A stretch of DNA of 21,836 bases from IMG/VR virus record IMGVR_UViG_3300021090_000117, positions 1 through 21,836 of that record. One strand, written 5' to 3'. The position numbers and the translations under genes are program-made. The DNA is from a virus. The first letter of the stretch is position 1; the number at the start of each line of letters is the position of its first letter. Of the stretch, positions 1-6,045 are shown piece after piece. Below the pieces are notes generated by a model. That model was not told where the DNA came from, did not search any database, and was given only the letters and a program-made list of their open reading frames with translations.

Positions 1-40
1 GCTGAGCATCAAGCGATGAGTACGTCTACGGTTCAGGCTG

Positions 41-60
41 GTAGAATGGGTGTGCTAAAG
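41..60 (+). repeat. 20-bp conserved box, copy 1 (5' flank of first HNH-like gene)
   Basis: This 20-base stretch matches 2471-2490 at 17 of 20 positions (core gtagaatg then tgtgctaa). In the second HNH-like gene the ATG inside the box is the likely start codon. Here the equivalent ATG at 46 is in frame with the gene but is followed by about 75 extra bases before the better start at 121. The box may be a shared ancestral 5' end, an insertion border, or a promoter element (TAGAAT resembles a -10 box, but no good -35 is visible). Confidence 0.55.
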
Positions 61-65
61 AGAGA

Positions 66-94
66 GCGGACGCGCTGCGCTAACAGCCGTCCGC
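66..94 (+). promoter_or_regulatory. Stem-loop in leader of first HNH-like gene
   Basis: Bases 66-72 pair perfectly with 88-94 (7 bp). After a one-base bulge at 73, bases 74-77 pair with 84-87 (4 bp), leaving a 6-base loop. The hairpin sits 12 bases upstream of the Shine-Dalgarno sequence at 107-112. There is no T-run after it, so it is not a classical intrinsic terminator. It may control or insulate expression of the HNH-like gene, or be an RNA processing site. The second HNH-like gene lacks this segment. Confidence 0.45.
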
Positions 95-120
95 GTGACA
101 CCGAGGAAGGAGACTCCCCG

Positions 121-585
121 ATGCGCCTACAGTCTAGCAAGGCTTGCTCCATCGAAGGCTGCGAATCACGCGCCTACAGCCGCAGTTGGTGCATCAAGCA
201 TTACTCTCGCTGGTTGCGCCACGGCGACCCCTCCGTCGATCTGCCACGGGCCAGCTTTAAGGTTGGCAACAAGATAGGCCACCGCTTCCAATCTACCCAC
301 GGCATGTACGCCACACCGACCTATCGCTCTTGGCAAAACATGATCACGCGCTGCTCAAACTCGAATCATAAGCACTACGCGAACTACGGCGGGCGGGGGA
401 TCACGGTCTGCGCGGCCTGGCGGGCGAGTTTCGAAGCCTTCCTGTCCGACATGGGCGAGAGGCCCGAGGGCAAGACGTTAGATCGCCGTGATAACGACGG
501 CAACTACGAGCCTGCCAATTGCCGATGGGCGACGCGCATCGAGCAGAGGCGGAACCGGCGCCCCAGGCGCGGGCGCGAGGTGTAG
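121..585 (+). CDS. HNH-like free-standing endonuclease-family protein, copy 1
   Basis: The 154-residue product opens with a probable zinc finger (C9, C14, C24, H27). It then carries a block seen in many phage proteins usually annotated as HNH endonucleases: YGGRGITVC, a DMGERPEG segment, and D121-R-R-D-N-D-G-N-Y followed by N133-C-R-W. Such genes usually act as selfish homing elements or DNA-binding proteins. The position where classical HNH proteins have the first histidine (DHID) is R122 here, so cleavage activity is uncertain. Position 121 is chosen as start because AAGGAG lies 8 bases upstream at 107-112. An in-frame ATG at 46 would add 25 residues but has a poor ribosome-binding site. 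The gene ends 3 bases before the portal start. A close relative lies just after the portal at 2476-2964. Family membership is clear; nuclease activity is inference. Confidence 0.8.
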   Translation: MRLQSSKACSIEGCESRAYSRSWCIKHYSRWLRHGDPSVDLPRASFKVGNKIGHRFQSTHGMYATPTYRSWQNMITRCSNSNHKHYANYGGRGITVCAAWRASFEAFLSDMGERPEGKTLDRRDNDGNYEPANCRWATRIEQRRNRRPRRGREV

Positions 586-588
586 ACC

Positions 589-2463
589 GTGTATATTCCC
601 GATGCCCATTATGTAAACGCGCTCCTACTCCAGCTTCAGCGCGAGCTCGAAGGCGCGCACCGCAAGGTCATGGAGATCGAGGCGCTGCGGTACGGCGAGG
701 ACAAGATCACCCGGCCCAGCGTCCAGAAGCAGACCGGCCTCGAAGTGCGCGCCGGCCTCACCGCGGACCTGATCCGCAGCGTCGTCTCGGCACTCACGGC
801 TAACCAGCCGCGCACGAAGCTCCGGGCGCTGCGCTCGGGCGACGGCGCTGCCAAAAATACGAGCAAGCGCGAGGCGTTCTGGGATGCCTGGCTGAAGCAC
901 CAGCACCAGGTGTTCCGCCGGTTGGTCGACAGCACCGTCGGCAACGGCCTGGGCATCCTCAAAGGCGTCTATGCGCCCTGGCCGACCGAGGACCGCAAGA
1001 GGCTGGCCGGAGAGGCTGACAAGAAGTACCTCGCGCGCATGCGGCCGCTAAAACGCAAGTGGGGGCCGCCTTACGCCGCCGTCACGCCGCACCCGCTGAC
1101 GTTCTACCACCGCCTCGGCCAGGGCGACCGCATAGCCGAAGTGATCGAGCACGGCTGGCGTTCAAAGGTCGACGTCTATGCCAAGTACGCAATCGAGGAC
1201 GATGCCACCCTTCGGCGCAAACAACGCGGCCCGGAGCTTGACAGCAAGGTCGCCGAGATCCGGACGGCCACGCTGCTGCGCTCGGTCACCGGCCAGCCCG
1301 AAGAGATAATCCGGCCGCTACCCGCCGGCGCCGACAGCACCACGATGTGCCTCGTGACCGAATACTGGAATGCCGACTGCTACCAGGTGTACGTCAACCG
1401 GCGCCTCCTGTACGAGGAAGAGAAGCCCGGCGTCGGCTACTTCACCTGCGTAGGCGAGAGCACCAGCTCCCCGGACCCGGACAAGTACGGGCTGAGCATC
1501 GCCGAGAACATGCGGGCGAACGAGCCCGTGATCAACCGCATGCTGTCGCAGATGGCCGACGCCGCCGAGATGCTCGTGCACCGGCGCGCGACGATTGAGC
1601 TGCCCGACGGCACCGTCTTGCCGCAGGAGATCGGGGACGACAACAAGCCGAAGCCCGTCGAGTTCGACTTCTCAGACCCGAAGCGCATCCGTCCGCTGCC
1701 GGGAGGCGCGAAGGTCCACGACTTGAGCGCGGGCATCGAGTCGGTGGCCGGGCTGGTGCCGGCGCTTGAGATGATCGTGCGGTTTACCTCGCAGCACGGC
1801 GTCGCGCCGATCTTCAAGGGCATGCCGCCGGGCGCGAGCGGCTCCGGCTACCGCGACAACTCGCTGTACCTCATGGCAAAAGCGCAGTTCGAAGCGCTCG
1901 TCGACAGCATCCAGGAAGCCGTCGCCGACTACATCAGGTGGATGGAAGGCCAGATCGTCGAGCACGGCGAGCCAGTGTACTTCGAAGACCTCGAGCTCAA
2001 GCCCGGCGATATCGAAGAATGGGACGCCGTGATCACCGTCTCGCTTGACCCGGCGCTGCCGCAAAACCTCATAGCTGAGGGTTCCTTTTGGGCCGAAATG
2101 CAGGCGCGCGGCTTCGTCACGAAGCGCCAAGTCCGCGAGGACGGGCTCAAGATCGAGCAGCCGGACGATATCGAGGAGCAGATGCTCCTTGAGCAAGTCC
2201 AAGAACTACTGAAGCCCACGCTCGTACAGGACGTCCTTCGTCATTTCCAGATGGCTCCCGTCGCCGACGCGGTGCAACAGGGCGGGCAACCTACCATCCT
2301 CGGGCCTGACGGCAACCCGCTGGCCCCAAGCGGTGGGCCGGGAGGCGCTCAGCAGCTCCTCAGCGCAACCAATGGAGCGACAGGCGGTTTCCCTCAGGGC
2401 CAAGCCCGTGCCGGCGTGGCACGCCAACCACCCTTCCAGCCGGGAAGCTATCCGCCAGCGTAG
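589..2463 (+). CDS. Portal protein
   Basis: This 624-residue protein has the size and layout of a phage portal, the dodecameric ring at the capsid vertex through which DNA is packaged and ejected. Visible features are a helical N-terminal region with TADLIRSVVSALTANQP-type sequence (about residues 52-70), a central beta-rich clip/wing region, long helices around residues 395-450, and a stretch beginning SLDPALPQNLIAEGSFWAEM (about residues 485-505), typical of portal C-terminal parts. The last 70 residues are low in complexity and rich in Gly, Pro, Gln and Ala. The start is GTG at 589, with GAGGTG 7 bases upstream. Position before an ejection module, scaffold and capsid gene supports the call. 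The large terminase expected upstream would lie outside the window. Confidence 0.85.
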   Translation: MYIPDAHYVNALLLQLQRELEGAHRKVMEIEALRYGEDKITRPSVQKQTGLEVRAGLTADLIRSVVSALTANQPRTKLRALRSGDGAAKNTSKREAFWDAWLKHQHQVFRRLVDSTVGNGLGILKGVYAPWPTEDRKRLAGEADKKYLARMRPLKRKWGPPYAAVTPHPLTFYHRLGQGDRIAEVIEHGWRSKVDVYAKYAIEDDATLRRKQRGPELDSKVAEIRTATLLRSVTGQPEEIIRPLPAGADSTTMCLVTEYWNADCYQVYVNRRLLYEEEKPGVGYFTCVGESTSSPDPDKYGLSIAENMRANEPVINRMLSQMADAAEMLVHRRATIELPDGTVLPQEIGDDNKPKPVEFDFSDPKRIRPLPGGAKVHDLSAGIESVAGLVPALEMIVRFTSQHGVAPIFKGMPPGASGSGYRDNSLYLMAKAQFEALVDSIQEAVADYIRWMEGQIVEHGEPVYFEDLELKPGDIEEWDAVITVSLDPALPQNLIAEGSFWAEMQARGFVTKRQVREDGLKIEQPDDIEEQMLLEQVQELLKPTLVQDVLRHFQMAPVADAVQQGGQPTILGPDGNPLAPSGGPGGAQQLLSATNGATGGFPQGQARAGVARQPPFQPGSYPPA

Positions 2464-2470
2464 GTGGAGC

Positions 2471-2490
2471 GTAGAATGACTGTGCTAATG
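2471..2490 (+). repeat. 20-bp conserved box, copy 2 (start of second HNH-like gene)
   Basis: This stretch matches 41-60 at 17 of 20 bases and contains the ATG start of the second HNH-like gene at 2476. In this copy the coding homology with the zinc-finger segment follows within about 10 bases, whereas in copy 1 it is displaced by the stem-loop leader. Confidence 0.55.
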
Positions 2491-2964
2491 TGCTCCGTCG
2501 ATGAATGTGAGCGAGCCACTCATTGCAAGGGCTTCTGCAAGAAGCATTACACGCGCCTCCTGCGCCATGGCAGCCCCCTGATCGTCAAGAAAACAGGACT
2601 GCCGCTGGGTGCGGGGCATACTTCTAACCCCTTTCCTAAAGGCCACAGGTACAGCACCCGCCACGGCTACACGGGTACATCGACTCACAACATCTGGCTC
2701 AGCATGGTCGCGCGCTGCTCGAATCCCAGGTCGAAAGATTGGCCCAATTACGGCGGCCGGGGCATCACGGTCTGCAAGCGCTGGCTAACCTTTGAGAACT
2801 TCCTTGCCGACATGGGCGAGAGGCCCGAGGGCCTGAGCATCGACCGGATCGACAACGAGCGCGGCTACGAGGCGGGCAACTGCCGCTGGGCCTCGCGTTC
2901 AGAGCAAGGCCAGAACCGGCGCCCTTACCGGTGGATGCGCAACCGAGAATTGGCGGTGACGTAA
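2476..2964 (+). CDS. HNH-like free-standing endonuclease-family protein, copy 2
   Basis: The 162-residue product is a clear paralogue of the gene at 121-585. It has the same N-terminal zinc-finger pattern (C6, C11, C21, H24), the YGGRGITVC and DMGERPEG blocks, and D123-R-I-D-N with a downstream NCRWA. The two genes share 26 identical consecutive bases (446-471 and 2807-2832). ATG 2476 is preferred because GGAG lies 6 bases upstream; a GTG at 2464, directly after the portal stop, would add four residues. The reading frame fills the space between the portal stop and the next GTG at 2965, as expected for a tidy insertion between two genes. As in copy 1, Arg (R124) replaces the first HNH histidine. 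It is probably a homing-type endonuclease or a DNA-binding derivative; activity is not proven by sequence. Confidence 0.8.
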   Translation: MTVLMCSVDECERATHCKGFCKKHYTRLLRHGSPLIVKKTGLPLGAGHTSNPFPKGHRYSTRHGYTGTSTHNIWLSMVARCSNPRSKDWPNYGGRGITVCKRWLTFENFLADMGERPEGLSIDRIDNERGYEAGNCRWASRSEQGQNRRPYRWMRNRELAVT

Positions 2965-3294
2965 GTGCCTCTGGTGACCGGCCCATCTCTTGATCAAGTC
3001 GTCAAAGAAGCGCGCGAGTGGTACGCCGCGAAGCGGACCTGGCTCATCGAGCAGCTCAGCGAGAGCTATCCCTACGGGGCAGTGCCATTAACCCCTATGG
3101 ATCAGCTCGCCCGATACTCTGAAATGCAGCTAGACCCGGCCTCGTGGAGGGCGCTCGTGATGATGCTTGAGGACCGCTACCGCGGCCTGCCCGATGCGCG
3201 CCAGAAGGTCGAGCGCGACCTACAGGCGTACGTGCGGCGCATGGAAGCGCTGAAGGCGAAGGTCAGCTCGCCCGGAGGGGTGGAGAATGCCTAA
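2965..3294 (+). CDS. Small helical protein of unknown function
   Basis: The 109-residue product is not recognised. It begins with GTG immediately after the TAA of the second HNH-like gene and overlaps the transglycosylase gene by 8 bases. The sequence is mostly helical, with many charged residues (for example EAREWYAAKRTWLIEQL near the N terminus and a C-terminal segment with DLQAYVRRMEALKAKV). The ribosome-binding site is weak (a GGCGGTGA-like stretch), so translation may depend on coupling to the upstream gene; before the HNH-like gene arrived it presumably followed the portal directly. Position suggests a virion or assembly role, but nothing in the sequence proves it. Confidence 0.65.
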   Translation: MPLVTGPSLDQVVKEAREWYAAKRTWLIEQLSESYPYGAVPLTPMDQLARYSEMQLDPASWRALVMMLEDRYRGLPDARQKVERDLQAYVRRMEALKAKVSSPGGVENA

Positions 3295-4438
3295 CCCGAT
3301 TGAACTGATCGAATACGCGAAGCAGGTCGCGCGACAGGCAGGCATCGACGAGAAGCTGTTTATCGGCCTGATCGCCCACGAGAGCGGCTTCAAGGCGGAC
3401 CCGGGCGGCAACGGCGGCGGCATCGGCCAGTTCCGCAAAGAGACAGCCGAAGGCTATGGCGTCACTCAGGAGCAATTGAGGAAGGACCCAAAGCTTGGGC
3501 TTCGGGTCGCCGCCCGCCTGCTCCAGGACAACTACAAGGCCGTCGGCAACGACTGGACGAAGGCCGCTGCCGCCTACTTCGTGGGCTCCGGCAACATCCA
3601 GCAGGCCAGCCAGGGCGGCGGCAACTGGATCGCTGCCGCCGACAAGATCGCCGGGCAATACGGGCAGGGCAGCGTTACTCAGTACCTCAAGGATATCGGG
3701 CTCAGTGACACGCTGGCGAGCACGCGCGGCCAGCTCGGCGCGCGGCCCGCCGGTAGGACAGGCGCGACCGCTGGCGACTTGCCGCCTCCGAATATCGAGA
3801 GCTACCGCTTGCCTGATCCGATCACCGGCGAGCTGTCGGGTGACTATGACTACGGCGCCTACTATCAGGCGCTCACTGGCTTCAGGGAGCTCTCGAAGGG
3901 CAAGAGCGACGAAACACTTGCCGACCGTTTGGCGCTCATCGAAGCCGACCTGGGCTACTTTGACGCGGAACTTGAGGCCGGCCGCCTCAACGTGACAAAA
4001 GCCAGCCAGGAGTTCCAGCAGCGCCTGGACTCATACAAGGCCGCGAACGCGCCTTTCGAGTCTGCGATGGGCTATCTCGTACCGATGGGGGCGACTCATT
4101 TTCCGGGCACCGACAAGCCTCTCAGTGGGCCGCCTGTCGAATGGAACCCGCTGAAGATGGCTCTTGATATGCGCAACGGGCTTGGCACGCCTGACCTGAC
4201 CACGATCCCCACGCCGCAGGCCCCAAGCCGCAACCTCTTCGCGGAGGCGCTCGATATGGCCCGTGCCCGCGGCGCCACAGGTGCGGCGCAGCCGGACACG
4301 ACACAGCCGGCGCAGTTCCCACGCGACAATCCCCCGCCGGCGCCTAATACGAGCATCGCGCCGGGGATGGCTTCGACTGCTGGCGGCGACGCCGAAGCGA
4401 TCAGGCTCGCGCAGATGTTCGCGGGTGGAGGCTACTGA
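3287..4438 (+). CDS. Virion lytic transglycosylase (SLT domain) with long C-terminal extension
   Basis: Residues 1-110 form a soluble lytic transglycosylase-like domain. Catalytic Glu32 lies in AHESGF, the GGIGQF motif is at 44-49 followed by T53-A54, and the AAAYFVGSG motif is at about 94-102. Enzymes of this family cleave the MurNAc-GlcNAc bond of peptidoglycan. In tailed phages such domains are commonly carried on virion proteins that open a local hole in the cell wall during DNA entry. Residues 130-383 are not recognised and end in a Pro/Ala-rich tail finishing with GGGY. ATG 3287 follows a GGAGGGG-type ribosome-binding site inside the previous gene. The stop overlaps the next start by one base. 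Location between portal and capsid genes favours an ejection protein over an endolysin; no holin neighbour is seen. Confidence 0.8.
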   Translation: MPNPIELIEYAKQVARQAGIDEKLFIGLIAHESGFKADPGGNGGGIGQFRKETAEGYGVTQEQLRKDPKLGLRVAARLLQDNYKAVGNDWTKAAAAYFVGSGNIQQASQGGGNWIAAADKIAGQYGQGSVTQYLKDIGLSDTLASTRGQLGARPAGRTGATAGDLPPPNIESYRLPDPITGELSGDYDYGAYYQALTGFRELSKGKSDETLADRLALIEADLGYFDAELEAGRLNVTKASQEFQQRLDSYKAANAPFESAMGYLVPMGATHFPGTDKPLSGPPVEWNPLKMALDMRNGLGTPDLTTIPTPQAPSRNLFAEALDMARARGATGAAQPDTTQPAQFPRDNPPPAPNTSIAPGMASTAGGDAEAIRLAQMFAGGGY

Positions 4439-5499
4439 TGGCCGCGCAGGACAACTATTGGGACGACCCAGCCGGGCTCTGGCGCGACCGCGCGACCGGC
4501 AACTACATGAAGCCCACCGACAAGGGCGGCGACGGCATCTGGTACAGCCCGGACGGACGACAGAAGTTCGTTAATGGAGTCTGGGTGGACACGGCCGGCG
4601 CCGGGGCCCAGGGAGCTGCCACGGGCACGGGCACTGGCTACGGCCTGGCCCCGGACTACATGTGGACGGTCGACCAGCTCAACCGCGACTTCACCGCGCA
4701 GCAGAATCAGGCGCAGCAGAACTTTACGGCGCAGCAAACCGACCTGGCCCGCTCGCAGACGGCGCACCTGACCGAGGTCGACGCCAACCTGCAACGCGAG
4801 CTTCAGCGCGGCACTATCGACGCGAATCAGTACATGCAGGAACGCGAGCTGGCGCAACGAGAAAGCGAGTTCGCCCGTAACATCGCCCTGCAGACCCTCA
4901 CCGCCGACCGCGACAACGAGTTGCGACGGATCGGAGAAGCGCGCCAGGAGCGGCTGCTGCAGGCGCAGCTCGCCGCCAACCCGCAGGACCTTGTCGCCTA
5001 TGAGTTCTACAAACGCAACCTCGGCCAGCCGGAGGCGTGGGACCTGGCGCAGCAGTTCGCGGCCGGCGGCGAAGCCGGGGCTAACGCGCCCATGACCACG
5101 GTCGAGAACCCGAGCGTGACCAGGGCCAAGCCTCCGACGGAGACGCTGAGCGGCCAGCCCTACCCGGAGCAGCCGCCGGCCTACTCGGACGAAGCCCTGC
5201 AGGAGCTCGCGTCGAGCTTCTACGACAACACGCCGGGAAACACGCCGCTCTACGACCCCAAGCTGTCGGGCACGGGCGTGTTCGGCGCGCAGATTAAGAG
5301 CCCCGGCGCGATCTCGCGTTCTCAGGGCATGCGCCTGAGCGACAGCGAGATGGGTGTCCTGTCGAGCTTCCTGCGCGGGGGCATCGACATGGGCGGCGGG
5401 AAGCGTGTGAGCATCAACCCGGACGAGTATTTCCAGCAAGTGGAGAAAAGTTGGATCCCAACGCTGAGCGGCGTTGGGACGCAGACGCAGTATCGCTAG
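4438..5499 (+). CDS. Coiled-coil putative internal virion protein
   Basis: The 353-residue product is not assignable to a named family. The N terminus has two short Trp-rich, WW-like segments (around YWDDPAGLWRD and GIWYSPDGRQKFVNGVW, residues 7-50). A Gly/Ala/Thr-rich linker follows. Residues about 75-190 are a long Gln/Glu/Arg-rich helix with repeated FTAQQ motifs, likely a coiled coil. The C-terminal third is less regular. The start overlaps the transglycosylase stop by one base (TGATG) and is preceded by GGTGGAGG. Translational coupling to the transglycosylase and position ahead of the giant protein suggest a packaged or ejected structural protein; this is inference. Confidence 0.7.
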   Translation: MAAQDNYWDDPAGLWRDRATGNYMKPTDKGGDGIWYSPDGRQKFVNGVWVDTAGAGAQGAATGTGTGYGLAPDYMWTVDQLNRDFTAQQNQAQQNFTAQQTDLARSQTAHLTEVDANLQRELQRGTIDANQYMQERELAQRESEFARNIALQTLTADRDNELRRIGEARQERLLQAQLAANPQDLVAYEFYKRNLGQPEAWDLAQQFAAGGEAGANAPMTTVENPSVTRAKPPTETLSGQPYPEQPPAYSDEALQELASSFYDNTPGNTPLYDPKLSGTGVFGAQIKSPGAISRSQGMRLSDSEMGVLSSFLRGGIDMGGGKRVSINPDEYFQQVEKSWIPTLSGVGTQTQYR

Positions 5500-5507
5500 G
5501 AGGCGAC

Positions 5508-5765
5508 ATGTCACAGAACCCCGCAATCGGCCGAATCGTCCACTACCGTCCCCTACCGGGGACCGAGCCCGTCATGATCGGCGAGCGACCCGCGATCATC
5601 GTCCGGACCTGGGGCAAGACGCCCGAGGACAAGGTGCAACTTCAGGTGTTCGTCGACGGAAGCAACGACGGCTTTCGCGAAGGCCTGATCTGGCGCACGT
5701 CCGTGGTGCAAGGCCCCGGGGAGGGTCAGTTTCACTTCCACGAGGACTGCCAGGAAGGCAAGTAG
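5508..5765 (+). CDS. Small phage protein, probable beta-barrel (SH3-like) fold
   Basis: The 85-residue product starts at ATG 5508, preceded by AGGAGG with 5-base spacing; an in-frame ATG at 5451 lies inside the upstream gene and is less likely. The sequence has alternating beta-strand character (GRIVHYRPL near the start, then RPAIIVRTW, VQLQVFVDG and the C-terminal GQFHFHEDC). It resembles a family of small phage proteins of unknown function that often sit among structural genes, with a conserved pattern of an N-terminal GxxVHY strand and a C-terminal W/F-H-F/W strand. Function cannot be inferred beyond a likely minor virion or accessory role. Confidence 0.7.
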   Translation: MSQNPAIGRIVHYRPLPGTEPVMIGERPAIIVRTWGKTPEDKVQLQVFVDGSNDGFREGLIWRTSVVQGPGEGQFHFHEDCQEGK

Positions 5766-5802
5766 CTCCGCGCCCTCTACGCCAACTCAAAGGAGTGACC
5801 CG

Positions 5803-6045
5803 ATGCCCTCGCCAGGAATGCACGGCGGCAGCCCCGACAACACCAGCATGCGCCTCGCGCGGCAGTTCCTCGGGCACCGCCCGATGCAGTCCGGGGAGGC
5901 GCAGACGATGCCGCAGGGCGTCACGGTCGAGAACATGCACGACTTCGGGCGCACTCCCGCCGGCATGAACATGATCGACGCCATGATGCGGCAGGTGGAC
6001 CCGAAGAAACGCCGGCCTTCTTCCGCAGGACCGCCACGGCGCTAA
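5803..6045 (+). CDS. Small Met-rich protein of unknown function
   Basis: The 80-residue product is not recognised. It has ten methionines including the start, a Ser/Pro-rich and basic C terminus, and no clear domain. An AAAGGAG ribosome-binding site lies 7 bases before ATG 5803. The stop overlaps the start of the giant downstream gene by one base (TAATG), so the two are probably translationally coupled. The coding call rests on the strong ribosome-binding site, tight fit between neighbours and codon composition matching the region. Confidence 0.6.
   Translation: MPSPGMHGGSPDNTSMRLARQFLGHRPMQSGEAQTMPQGVTVENMHDFGRTPAGMNMIDAMMRQVDPKKRRPSSAGPPRR

Noticed and set aside
1-19. Possible 3' end of an upstream gene (frame 2 reads LSIKR then TGA)
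   Set aside because: Only five codons are visible, so it cannot be distinguished from chance, although a large terminase gene would be expected upstream.
3287-4438. Endolysin for host lysis
   Set aside because: No holin or spanin neighbours, and the long extension and position among virion genes fit a virion-associated enzyme better.
4432-5526. Long minus-strand open frame of 364 codons
   Set aside because: It lies fully antisense to a well-supported + strand gene, has no ribosome-binding site pattern of its own, and encodes an Arg/Leu/Val-rich sequence typical of antisense frames in high-GC DNA.
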